Positions 17,217 through 25,681 of a stretch of DNA of 64,000 bases are shown one piece after another. The stretch covers positions 474,396 to 538,395 of the forward strand of contig UCKU01000013.1 of the NCBI GenBank assembly GCA_900473185.1. Direction: 5' to 3'. The notes beneath the pieces are model-generated. The model was not told the DNA's origin, did no database searches, and worked only from the letters and a program-made list of their open reading frames with translations. Numbering within the stretch: the stretch's first letter is position 1; each line of letters starts with the position of its first letter. The position numbers were made by a program, and so were the translations under genes. The stretch is from Hyphomicrobiales bacterium (GTDB lineage Bacteria; Pseudomonadota; Alphaproteobacteria; Rhizobiales; Rhizobiaceae).

Positions 17217-18218
17217 ATGAAAGCATTCCTGATCGATCGCTACAAGAAAGGCGGCGCCCTCAGGCTCGGCCATAGCCCCGAACCGCAACTGCGTGAAAAC
17301 GACGTGATGGTCGAGATCCATGCCGCCAGCGTGAATCTGCTGGATGCCAAGATCCGGGACGGGGAATTCAAGCTCATCCTGCCCTACCGGCTTCCGCTGG
17401 TGCTCGGCAATGATGTCGCGGGCGTCGTGGTCCGGGTCGGGGCGAATGTCCGGCAGTTCAAGGCGGGCGACGAGGTCTATGCGCGGCCTAGTCAGGATCG
17501 CATCGGGACGTTCGCCGAATATATCGCCATCGATGCGGCCGATGTCGCGCTGAAGCCCGCCAATCTCAACATGGAAGAGGCCGCGTCGATTCCGCTGGTG
17601 GCGCTGACCGCATGGCAGGTTCTGGTCGAGCGCGCCAAATTGCAGAAGGGACAGAGGATACTGATCCATGCGGGCTCCGGCGGCGTCGGCACGGTTGCCA
17701 TCCAGCTTGCCAAATATCTCGGCGCCCATGTGGCGACGACCACGAGCACGGCAAACATCGATCTGGTGAAAAGCCTCGGCGCCGACGTGGTGGTCGATTA
17801 CAAGAAGGACGACTTCGAAAAGGTGCTGAAGGGCTATGATGTCGTGTTGAACAGCCTGGGCAAGGACACGCTGGAGAAATCGCTCGCTGTCCTGAAGCCG
17901 GGAGGCAGGCTGATCTCGATTTCCGGTCCGCCCGATCCCGATTTCGCCAGGGAGAACGGCTCGGGCTGGCTGCTGCAGCAAGTCATGCGCCTTTTGAGCT
18001 TCGGCATCAGGCGAAAAGCAAAACGCCTGGGGATCGGCTATTCTTTCCTCTTCATGACCGCAAACGGTGCTCAGCTCGGCAAGATCACCTCGCTGATCGA
18101 GGCAGGCGCCATCCGCCCCGTCATCGACCGGGCCTTCGAATTCGAGAGGACCAACGAGGCGCTGGACTATGTGGAAACGGGCCGCGCGAAAGGCAAGGTC
18201 GTCATTGTGGTGAAGTGA
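17217..18218 (+). CDS. NADP-dependent quinone oxidoreductase-like (zinc-free MDR family)
   Basis: 333 residues from the ATG at 17217. Domain order is a GroES-like N-terminal domain (VMVEIHAASVNLLDAKIRDG, PLVLGNDVAGVVVRVG) and a Rossmann cofactor domain with HAGSGGVGTVAIQLAKYLGAHVATTTST at about residues 155-182. The C-terminal segment EAGAIRPVIDRAFEFERTNEALDYVETGRAKGKVVI is typical of the family. The cysteine and histidine ligands of zinc alcohol dehydrogenases are absent, so this is a quinone-oxidoreductase or enone-reductase type enzyme. With the SDR gene and the HxlR regulator it forms an electrophile-response module. Confidence 0.86.
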   Translation: MKAFLIDRYKKGGALRLGHSPEPQLRENDVMVEIHAASVNLLDAKIRDGEFKLILPYRLPLVLGNDVAGVVVRVGANVRQFKAGDEVYARPSQDRIGTFAEYIAIDAADVALKPANLNMEEAASIPLVALTAWQVLVERAKLQKGQRILIHAGSGGVGTVAIQLAKYLGAHVATTTSTANIDLVKSLGADVVVDYKKDDFEKVLKGYDVVLNSLGKDTLEKSLAVLKPGGRLISISGPPDPDFARENGSGWLLQQVMRLLSFGIRRKAKRLGIGYSFLFMTANGAQLGKITSLIEAGAIRPVIDRAFEFERTNEALDYVETGRAKGKVVIVVK

Positions 18219-18236
18219 GGTCTGGACCCTCGGTTT

Positions 18237-18281
18237 AGCCGAGCGGCTTTTGCAGGTGTCGAGGCGCGGATTGGTTTCGGA
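18237..18281 (-). pseudogene. Degraded duplicate of the 3' end of the ROK repressor gene
   Basis: This 45-base stretch aligns with 20374-20419, the last 15 codons of the ROK gene, with three mismatches and one missing base. In translation the ROK end SETNPRFDVLQKPLG becomes SETNPRLDTCKSRSAK through the frameshift. The stop codon position is retained. The two copies are in the same orientation and flank the AraC/EamA pair, so they look like the scar of an insertion or duplication. Confidence 0.7.
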
Positions 18282-18323
18282 GATCAAGGCTGCCGTCTCG
18301 TCCCGCCTACAACGAACAAACGC

Positions 18324-19310
18324 TTATCGAGCGAAGGCGCTTGATTGTCGTTGCCGGTAGGCTGAGGGTGTGACGCCTGTGCCCAGCTTGAATGCCCGTG
18401 TCATGTGGCTCTGGCTGCTGAAGCCGCAGGCGGAAGCGATCTCTGCGATTGGGTCCATCCCGCACAACATCGATTTGGCGCGCTCGACACGCCGGTGGGC
18501 CACCCAGCCATGCGGGGACACACCATAGCTTGCCCGGAACATCCGCTGAAAATGAAAGGCGCTGAGCTGCCCGATCGCCGCCAGATCCTGCAAGCGGATT
18601 GCCTCATCGAGATGGGCCTCGATGTATTCCAGACTCCGGCGCCGCACATGAGGAGCGAGCCCGCCGCTGATCGCGCAGGGACGCATCCCTCCATAACGCG
18701 GATCAACGAAGAAATCGTTGACCGTCTGTGTCATCGCTTCTTCAGCCTGCAGATGACTGCCCGCCACCATCGCTTTCGTCATCTGAAGAAGCGTACGCGC
18801 CAAGGCGGGCGCATCTGCGAAGGTTACTTCGGGAAGGGCCATAAGCCGAGCATCGCGGTCAAACATCTCCGCAAACATCCGGCGCATCTGATCGTCGGGA
18901 ACATACAGATGGACGAATTGGGAGAAGTCGGTGATTTCCCATTCGGAGGAGTGCTCCTGTGGCATGATGCACAGGACTCCCGGACGGCCGCGCGCGGCGG
19001 GGCTGCCATCCAGACGACGCGTTCCGGCGCCACCCCTCAGATAAAGACTGAACGTATGACCGTTCGGCCGCTGATAGCTCATCCTATCGTGTGCATTGCT
19101 CCAGATGGCAGCTGATCGCCCGAACCCCAAATCGATAGACTGCGACATCCGCGCAGTGGGAGATGCGGACAAAAACCTGAAAACCGAGGGGTGACTATAT
19201 TTCACCAATTCTTCCCCAAACCTGACCACGCCGTGCGAACGATACCGTTGGGCGACCGGCATGGCGAGCAGGAAGTCCGGGCAAATCGATTTCATAGCAA
19301 GAATCTGCAA
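18324..19310 (-). CDS. AraC family transcriptional regulator
   Basis: 328 residues. The C-terminal 100 residues hold the two helix-turn-helix units of AraC proteins: YIEAHLDEAIRLQDLAAIGQLSAFHFQRMFRASYGVSPHGWVAHRRVERAK and IAEIASACGFSSQSHMTRAFKLGTGVTPSAYRQ. The N-terminal 220 residues resemble a cupin-type sensing domain. The true start is uncertain: ATGs at 19310, 19295 and 19262 are all in frame and none has a clear ribosome site. It is divergent from an EamA transporter gene, the likely target. Confidence 0.86.
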   Translation of the reverse strand: MQILAMKSICPDFLLAMPVAQRYRSHGVVRFGEELVKYSHPSVFRFLSASPTARMSQSIDLGFGRSAAIWSNAHDRMSYQRPNGHTFSLYLRGGAGTRRLDGSPAARGRPGVLCIMPQEHSSEWEITDFSQFVHLYVPDDQMRRMFAEMFDRDARLMALPEVTFADAPALARTLLQMTKAMVAGSHLQAEEAMTQTVNDFFVDPRYGGMRPCAISGGLAPHVRRRSLEYIEAHLDEAIRLQDLAAIGQLSAFHFQRMFRASYGVSPHGWVAHRRVERAKSMLCGMDPIAEIASACGFSSQSHMTRAFKLGTGVTPSAYRQRQSSAFAR

Positions 19311-19359
19311 GAGGCCTGCTCACGGCTCGCCTATTGGTCGGGAAAACGAGGATCACTCC

Positions 19360-20271
19360 ATGGCAAATGCCGCTCTCTTCATCGCGACCGTCCTCATATG
19401 GGGGACGACTTGGATCGCCATTGCGATGCAGGTCGGTCCCGTACCGGTCTTGGTCTCGGTCTTTTACAGATTTGCGGTCGCAGCAGTGATCCTCGTCACC
19501 ATCCTGGCCGTCATGCGGCGGCTCAAGCTCCCTGCCTTGCGCGATCAGCCTTTCATCCTCGCGCAAGCACTCTGCCTGTTCAGCCTCAATTTCATCTGTT
19601 TCTACAACGCAGCCGCCTCTATCCCGTCCGGGCTGATCTCCGTGATCTTCTCGCTCGCAACGATCTACAATGCCGTCAATGCGCGCCTCTTCTTCGGCGA
19701 CCGCATTACAGGCCGCACGCTTCTCGCAGCCGCGCTCGGAGCAACCGGCCTTCTCCTCCTTTTCGGACAGGACGTTGTCGTCGATTTCGATATGGGTACG
19801 TTGAAAGGGATCGGGCTCGCGGCGCTTGGCACGCTGTTCTTCTCGCTAGGCAATATGGCATCGCGTCGAAACAGCGTTGCCGGAATCTCACCGCTTACCG
19901 CCAATGCCTGGGGCATGACCTATGGCGCGATCATCCTCGTCTTCCTCATTGCCGTGACGAAAACGCCGATCGTGGCGCCGCCCAACATCACCTATCTTGG
20001 CGCACTGCTCTATCTCGCGGCGATCGGATCGGTGATCGGCTTCACCACCTATCTCATGCTGGTGTCGCACATCGGCTCCTCACGCGCTGCCTATGCCACC
20101 GTCCTGTTCCCAATCGTCGCCCTATCGCTATCGACTGTCTTCGAGGGCTACCACTGGAGCGGTCTAGGCCTGATCGGCCTGGCGCTGACGCTTCTCGGGA
20201 ACGTGGTCATCTTTGCGCGACCTCTGGCCCGTCGCCCGCACCAAGCCGATGCGAGGCCGTCTGCCTCCTGA
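19360..20271 (+). CDS. EamA/DMT family transporter
   Basis: 303 residues from the ATG at 19360, chosen for the GAGGA site 5-9 bases upstream and because the protein then begins with a membrane helix (ALFIATVLIWGTTWIAIAM). Ten membrane segments are apparent in two EamA repeats of about 140 residues; the second starts near GLAALGTLFFSLGNMAS. Such carriers export or import metabolites such as amino acids or drugs. The substrate cannot be read from sequence. It is divergently transcribed from an AraC regulator, and both lie between the two copies of the ROK gene end. Confidence 0.87.
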   Translation: MANAALFIATVLIWGTTWIAIAMQVGPVPVLVSVFYRFAVAAVILVTILAVMRRLKLPALRDQPFILAQALCLFSLNFICFYNAAASIPSGLISVIFSLATIYNAVNARLFFGDRITGRTLLAAALGATGLLLLFGQDVVVDFDMGTLKGIGLAALGTLFFSLGNMASRRNSVAGISPLTANAWGMTYGAIILVFLIAVTKTPIVAPPNITYLGALLYLAAIGSVIGFTTYLMLVSHIGSSRAAYATVLFPIVALSLSTVFEGYHWSGLGLIGLALTLLGNVVIFARPLARRPHQADARPSAS

Positions 20272-20371
20272 GGGCGCCAATAGGGCGGTCATCGATACTT
20301 TCTATGACCGCTGCGTAAACATCTTCCTTTCGAACGGAGCTGTGGCGGTGACCTGACCAATGAGCCTCAGC

Positions 20372-21574
20372 TCAGCCGAGCGGCTTTTGCAGAACGTCGA
20401 AGCGCGGATTGGTTTCGGAAAATATCGGCAGGGCCGCGGCGCCGAGAATTGCCGTATCTTTGCCGGTCATGCCGATCATGACGCGAGGAATGGTCCGCTT
20501 CTGACTGGGGTCGATCGGAATGTGCAGCGGCTCCAGCCGCTCGGCGAGCCGCTGCATCAGCGATGTCGATATGCTGCCCCCAAGCACGATGGTCTGCGGA
20601 TCGAAGGCCAGTTCCAGAAAATCGACGGTCTGCCGTAGCGGCTGAACCGCCTGATCCAGCCAGGCATCCAGACCTTCGCCGCCTTTGGCGATCAGGGCGT
20701 CAAGATCTTCCGGCAAAAGCTCTTCAGCATTCGTAATGCCCATGAATTCATAGGCGACAGTCGGCGACACGTAGCGATCGAGGCACCCGCGCTTGCCGCA
20801 GCTGCAGAGCCGGCCATGCGGCTCGACGATGATGTGGCCGATCTCGCCGGCATTCTGCCGACTGCCCTTGTAGAGGTGCCCATCGAGAAACATGCCGGCG
20901 CCGATGCCGCCGCCGCCTGCGAGAAAAAGATAGACGAAGCTGCTGAAACCGCGGGCAACACCATGCAGGCGCTCGCCGATGGCAGCCGCCGTTGCGTCAT
21001 TCTCGACAAGCACCGGCACCTTGACGCGCCGTTCCAGCTCATAGCCGACGGGGAAGTCCTGCCAACCGGGCAGGTTCTGCGGGCTGAGCGACGTGACCCC
21101 TCCCTCCGCATAGCGGCCGGGCAGGGCCATGCCAACACCGAGCAGCCTGTTGCGATCAAAGGAGAAGGCTTGCTGCAGATCCTCGACAATAGAACCGAGG
21201 ACAGGCATCGCCTGTTCGGGATCCGGATGTTCGACATGGCGCTCGATGCGCGCACAGACCGCACCCGAGAGATCGGTCAGCACGCCACTGGCGCGCTGGC
21301 GGCCAAGTTCGAGCCCGATGGAGTAGGCCCCGTGCGGGTTGATGAAGTAGGGAATGATCGGCTGGCCACGCGCAAGCTTCTGCGCTTTCGCAGGCACGAG
21401 CAGGTGCGAGCGCTGCAATTCCTCGACGATGTTGGATACCGTCTGTGCCGTCAACGCGGTCATGCGAGCGATCGCGGCGCGCGACAGCGGGCCGTTGGTG
21501 CGGATAGCCTCAATCACGACACGCCTGTTGTGTGACTTGGCTTGCTCGAGATTGGTGCCTGAGATTGCTTTCAT
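20372..21574 (-). CDS. ROK family transcriptional repressor (NagC/XylR type)
   Basis: 400 residues from the ATG at 21574; an in-frame ATG at 21610 is possible. The N-terminal winged helix-turn-helix spans about residues 10-75 (NRRVVIEAIRTNGPLSRAAIARMTALTAQTVSNIVEEL). The sugar-kinase-like ROK domain follows, with VENDATAAAIGE and the zinc motif GHIIVEPHGRLCSCGKRGCLDRYVS, which has the expected CxCGxxGCLE-like cysteines. ROK repressors respond to sugars or amino-sugar phosphates. The nearest sugar system in the window is the chito-oligosaccharide importer with GH20, and a NagC-like role there is a reasonable inference. A duplicated fragment of this gene's end lies at 18237-18281. Confidence 0.88.
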   Translation of the reverse strand: MKAISGTNLEQAKSHNRRVVIEAIRTNGPLSRAAIARMTALTAQTVSNIVEELQRSHLLVPAKAQKLARGQPIIPYFINPHGAYSIGLELGRQRASGVLTDLSGAVCARIERHVEHPDPEQAMPVLGSIVEDLQQAFSFDRNRLLGVGMALPGRYAEGGVTSLSPQNLPGWQDFPVGYELERRVKVPVLVENDATAAAIGERLHGVARGFSSFVYLFLAGGGGIGAGMFLDGHLYKGSRQNAGEIGHIIVEPHGRLCSCGKRGCLDRYVSPTVAYEFMGITNAEELLPEDLDALIAKGGEGLDAWLDQAVQPLRQTVDFLELAFDPQTIVLGGSISTSLMQRLAERLEPLHIPIDPSQKRTIPRVMIGMTGKDTAILGAAALPIFSETNPRFDVLQKPLG

Positions 21575-21696
21575 GATGTCTTTATAGAATTTGAGCACCA
21601 CCATTGCCATAAGACGATCACGCGGGGAAGAGGAGAAGTGTGCAGTCTTTTCAATGTGATCGCGACGATAGTTGATGCCGATTGCTCCGTCGGTTC

Positions 21697-21713
21697 TTAA
21701 AGTATCACTTTAA
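21697..21713. promoter_or_regulatory. Palindrome in the ROK/EamA divergent region
   Basis: The 17-bp perfect palindrome TTAAAGT-ATC-ACTTTAA lies about 123 bases upstream of both the ROK start and the divergent EamA start. It is a candidate operator for the ROK protein or another regulator. No other feature was seen in this 261-base region. Confidence 0.5.
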
Positions 21714-21835
21714 CGGCTGTGTCACTGACATCGGTGCGATTGACGGCCCCGGACAGGCGTCGTGTTCCTGTCGATGATTAGAGATCTGTCCTGAAAATCG
21801 CCAGCCGGGAATCGACTGCGCCGGGCTGAAGTTCT

Positions 21836-22786
21836 ATGGGAGACCGAAAGCCTAACCAATTGGGACGAATCATGAATTTGCGCTTCAGCAAGGCCGCGGG
21901 AAACACGGTACTCTTCGGCGTGCTGCTGATGCTTCTCGGCGACTTCCTGTTTTCGCTGAATGACGCCATGGGCAAATGGCTGGTCGCGAGCTTTGCGGTT
22001 GGCCAGGTCCTGGTGATCCGTTCGCTCGGTTCCTTTCTGATCCTTGCCCCGATGATTGCAAGGCAAGGGCCTGGCTCGCTGTTTCAGGTCGAGCGTGTAC
22101 CGCTGCAGATCCTGCGTGTGATCCTGACGACAGGGGATGTCGCTTTTTTCTATGCCGCGGTCGCCTACCTTCCGCTCGCCGACGTCATGACCTTCTATAT
22201 GGCCGGCCCCATCTATGTAGCCGCTCTTTCGCACTTCTTCCTCGGCGAAACGATCGGCTGGCGCCGCTGGCTCGCCGTCATCACAGGCTTTGTCGGCGTC
22301 GTGATAGCGCTGAGACCCTCGACGGCGATGTTATCCTGGCCGTCGATCTTCGGCCTGATCGGCAGCTTTTCCTTCGCGCTGACGCTGATCCTCGGCCGTC
22401 GGCTGCGGCAGACGGGTGACGCCACGCTTGTGACATGGCAGACGGTCGGTGCCCTCGTCACTGGTCTAGTCCTAAGCGTGGGCGACTGGCGTTCCATGTC
22501 CGCCCTCGACTTCGTCGCGATGCTGGCGCTAGGCATCGTCGCGGGCAGCGCCCATATGATGATCACGCGCGCGCTGAAGCTTGCCCCAGCCTCCCTGCTT
22601 GCACCGCTGCAATACAGCCTGCTTTTATGGGCAATCGTGCTTGGTTATATTTTCTTCGGTGAATTGCCGGACAGCCAGATTTTGATCGGCTCCGTCATCA
22701 TTGTTCTCGCAGGCCTCTTCATTTTCCATCGCAAGAACATCGTGGACGTCACGCCCAACGCTGACGTTCCGCCTGATGGTCATTAG
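21836..22786 (+). CDS. EamA/DMT family transporter
   Basis: 316 residues, or 304 from the alternative ATG at 21872. Ten hydrophobic segments form two EamA repeats; the first begins NTVLFGVLLMLLGDFLFSLNDAMGKWLV and the second near SWPSIFGLIGSFSFALTLILGRRL. The YMAGPIYVAALSHFFLGE segment is typical of the family's fourth helix region. Substrate unknown. It is not closely similar to the EamA protein at 19360-20271 apart from family features. The stop codon overlaps that of the convergent glycosyltransferase gene by four bases. Confidence 0.87.
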   Translation: MGDRKPNQLGRIMNLRFSKAAGNTVLFGVLLMLLGDFLFSLNDAMGKWLVASFAVGQVLVIRSLGSFLILAPMIARQGPGSLFQVERVPLQILRVILTTGDVAFFYAAVAYLPLADVMTFYMAGPIYVAALSHFFLGETIGWRRWLAVITGFVGVVIALRPSTAMLSWPSIFGLIGSFSFALTLILGRRLRQTGDATLVTWQTVGALVTGLVLSVGDWRSMSALDFVAMLALGIVAGSAHMMITRALKLAPASLLAPLQYSLLLWAIVLGYIFFGELPDSQILIGSVIIVLAGLFIFHRKNIVDVTPNADVPPDGH

Positions 22787-23928
22787 GGGTCACACGGTCT
22801 CGTGGCGATTTCACCGCTGGGGAAGTCTACCCGCTCACCGCTCTCACGGATCGAACTCATCCTGGCGTCCACCGCAGTCAGTCGCCTCAGATGACGTCGT
22901 GACGACAGGGTCTCTTCCGGGCCTTCGACAGGCGCAAGGATGATTTGCTCGTCGAATTTCGATTTGTTCAACATACCATTCGCCATTCCTGGCTTGGGAG
23001 CATGGCGTTGCTTCACGACAAGCCGGATGGCTTGCCTTACGAAACTGAGCATAAAAAGCGGGTTTTGAAAAATCGCCCAGGCGGTCACGATTGACAGATG
23101 CAGATTCCCCGCCTTTCTGTACTGCCGGAATGCATATTTTAGAGTAAGCGCGATGGCGCTTCTGGCTGCGTATCTCGGAAGCTGCGGATTTGCGGCGACC
23201 GAACGCTTGATTACTTCCAAAAGACCTTGAGCCATTCGCGTGTAATTGGACGACATGTTGCCGGGATATTTTCTGTATCCCACCAGGCGTTCGGGAACGA
23301 CTTCCATGCAATAACGTGCGGCAAGCCTAAGTTCGAAATCGACGTCTTCGCAGCCTCCAATACCTGCTGCTGCGTATGAGCTATCAAACCCACCGATCTC
23401 ACGCGCAACGTCCCGTCGGACGAGAAGCGCGCTTCCGTTACCTATATATTTGAAATTCAGATGCCGGGCATAGATATAGCCCCTTGCGATTTTGGATCCG
23501 CCGAGCCCAATGATTTCGTCGTCCTGATCAATGATATAATGCAGCACATAGACTGCGGCCCATCGCGGCGACAAGCGATTGAGAGCGTTGACCTGCTTCT
23601 CGATTTTCGTCGGGTGCCAGAGATCGTCGGCGTCAAGGAATGCTACAAATCGACCTGATGATGCGTCGATTCCAGTATTCCTTGCGGCTGCGACACCGCG
23701 GTTTGGTGTGGACAGGAGGCGGATGCGTGAATCCGTCATCGCTATCTGCTCGACCAGTTGTGCCGTGTCGTCCGTGGAGCCGTCATTGACGACAATGATC
23801 TCCAGGGCGGTATAGGTCTGGCGCGCAGCGGATCGAAGCGTGCGCTCAATATACGCGGAAGCGTTGAAGGCCGGAATGACCACCGAAACCAAGGGCTGGG
23901 TGGAATAGAAAGCGTCTCCTCGATCCAT
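22783..23928 (-). CDS. GT2 family glycosyltransferase (last gene of the glycan cluster)
   Basis: 381 residues. The GT-A fold nucleotide-sugar domain spans about residues 12-220: VSVVIPAFNASAYIERTLRS, IIVVNDGSTDDT, then FLDADDLWHPTKIEKQV with the metal-binding DADD, and a likely catalytic acid in GGCEDVDFELRL. No membrane helices are convincing, so it is probably peripheral on the cytoplasmic side. It is 10 bases downstream of the ABC exporter gene. It strongly resembles the GT2 at 25678-26763, sharing DADDLWHP, IGNGS and GNMSSN in the same places, so the two are likely paralogues that add successive sugars. Confidence 0.88.
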   Translation of the reverse strand: MDRGDAFYSTQPLVSVVIPAFNASAYIERTLRSAARQTYTALEIIVVNDGSTDDTAQLVEQIAMTDSRIRLLSTPNRGVAAARNTGIDASSGRFVAFLDADDLWHPTKIEKQVNALNRLSPRWAAVYVLHYIIDQDDEIIGLGGSKIARGYIYARHLNFKYIGNGSALLVRRDVAREIGGFDSSYAAAGIGGCEDVDFELRLAARYCMEVVPERLVGYRKYPGNMSSNYTRMAQGLLEVIKRSVAANPQLPRYAARSAIALTLKYAFRQYRKAGNLHLSIVTAWAIFQNPLFMLSFVRQAIRLVVKQRHAPKPGMANGMLNKSKFDEQIILAPVEGPEETLSSRRHLRRLTAVDARMSSIRESGERVDFPSGEIATRPCDP

Positions 23929-23938
23929 TGATTATTCC

Positions 23939-25681
23939 TTATACAGCTGGCGGGACGAGACGAATCTGATGCTTCATCAGGCTGGCAACGGACGATCTAT
24001 GGCTGACGATAACCAGTGTTCGGCTCTGATATTCCCTAAGCAGAAGGGAAAGCACCCGCGCCTCGGTCGCCTCGTCAAGCGCGTTGGTGGCTTCGTCGAG
24101 GAGCAGGATCTCAGGCCGGCCGGCGAGTGCACGCGCCAGGCCGATGCGCTGCCGCTGGCCGCCCGAAAGCCTTATCGCCTCATCACCCAGCCATTCATCG
24201 AAGCCGGAAGGCAGTTTCTCGATGAACTCAGTCGCGCAAGCCACATCTGCCGCCCAGCGCACATCCTCCTCGGAAATTTCGCGGCGGAACCGGATGTTGT
24301 CGAGGACCGTACCTTCCATCAATTCGACGTCCTGGCCCGAAACTGAGAATAGCTGCAGCCAGCTCGATCGTTCGATGGTCGAAAGATCCCTGCCGTCGAA
24401 GGTTATACGACCCTCACTTGGCTGGATGAGATCGAGCAGCATGTTGAGGATGGTCGTCTTGCCGGAGCCGCTTTGTCCGGTCAACGCGGTGGTCTCTCCT
24501 GTCCTGATGGAGAAGCTGGCTCGGCTGACGGCGGGAACGCTGCTGCCTTCATATGAGAAGGAGACATTATGGAAAGCGATTTCCTTCTGCAGATGTCTGA
24601 GCTTTTCTCCGCAGGTGACCTGTCTGGCATCGTCGGCCTCGGAAATTATCGCCAGAACGTTCTGCAGAGGCGCCTCCAGGGCATGCAGGCCAAGGATCTG
24701 GGAATCAAACTCCTTGATATACGGTTGAAGCCTGTAAAGAAGGATGGTCGCCGACAATGCTGCACGGAAGTCTACCGGCAGAAATTGCGAGGACAGAATG
24801 ATCGTCAGGATCACGCCGAATGTCAGCACTTCGCTCAAAAGTGAGGTTGCCGCACTCATCCGGTCGGAATGGGACCAGGTTTTCCCGACATCCGTGGAAA
24901 GCGCGTCGAAAATGCTTTCGTGGCGCTTTTCCAGGCCGAAGCTTTTCACGGCCTTTAAGGTCTGCAGCGTGGTCCAGGTTAGTTGTGTCAGGTCCTCCAC
25001 TGCCGAAATGGCGGCCGCGCCTGTACGCCGATAGGCCTCGGCAAACAGGCCGAGGGTCAGATTATGGACAACGCCGAAAATAAGGCCGAGGACGGCGATC
25101 GGCCATGCCATCACGAGCATTCCGGCACCGAAGATGACGATGGTCCCGAGATTGATCCCAAGGCGAACCAGGCTCGCGTGAGCCGAAGCGACCGCATAGG
25201 ATTCCGTTGCGATCACATTCATGAGGTCGCTGCGTTCGTAATGCTGAAAGCGCTGAAACGGGATCGTCAGGATTTTTGAATAAAGACGATGCCGAATGCT
25301 GCCGCTGATTTGATGGCTGACGGTGCTCGCGATGATCGAATTGGCGAAACCCAGAACGATCCTGAGGATGATCGCGCAGATCAGGATGGTGACCAGCATA
25401 GATTTCGATATCGCGGTTTCAAACCCACCGAAAAATGCAGGAAGTCCGGCGATTGCAGCACTGGAAGAGGAGCCCTGCTGGCCGAGAACAAAAACGAGGC
25501 TCACCAGGAAGGTGATCCCGACCATTTCCATCAGACCGCTGAGTATCCCGACCACGACCATCACCGACGTCTTGAGCCGAAGCGACGGCACGAGTTTCAG
25601 AAGCTCGCGGAAGCGGGCTGCGACGATCAGATTGAAGGCGCCCGTCGGCTTGGCGGAAGCGGATTTTTGCAGTGTCATCAC
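23939..25681 (-). CDS. ABC exporter, fused membrane and ATPase domains
   Basis: 580 residues. The first 330 residues hold six membrane helices (for example SVMVVVGILSGLMEMVGITFLVSLVFVLG and MLVTILICAIILRIVLGFA). The ATPase domain has Walker A GQSGSGKTT, signature LSGGQRQRIGLARAL and Walker B ILLLDEATNALDEAT, with H-loop VIVSHRSS. A half-transporter of this type works as a homodimer exporting lipids, peptides or oligosaccharides. Placed inside a glycosyltransferase operon, with its start overlapping the stop of the upstream GT2 gene... the next gene begins inside it by four bases on the same strand, so it probably exports the cluster's glycan or lipid-linked intermediate. Confidence 0.88.
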   Translation of the reverse strand: MMTLQKSASAKPTGAFNLIVAARFRELLKLVPSLRLKTSVMVVVGILSGLMEMVGITFLVSLVFVLGQQGSSSSAAIAGLPAFFGGFETAISKSMLVTILICAIILRIVLGFANSIIASTVSHQISGSIRHRLYSKILTIPFQRFQHYERSDLMNVIATESYAVASAHASLVRLGINLGTIVIFGAGMLVMAWPIAVLGLIFGVVHNLTLGLFAEAYRRTGAAAISAVEDLTQLTWTTLQTLKAVKSFGLEKRHESIFDALSTDVGKTWSHSDRMSAATSLLSEVLTFGVILTIILSSQFLPVDFRAALSATILLYRLQPYIKEFDSQILGLHALEAPLQNVLAIISEADDARQVTCGEKLRHLQKEIAFHNVSFSYEGSSVPAVSRASFSIRTGETTALTGQSGSGKTTILNMLLDLIQPSEGRITFDGRDLSTIERSSWLQLFSVSGQDVELMEGTVLDNIRFRREISEEDVRWAADVACATEFIEKLPSGFDEWLGDEAIRLSGGQRQRIGLARALAGRPEILLLDEATNALDEATEARVLSLLLREYQSRTLVIVSHRSSVASLMKHQIRLVPPAV

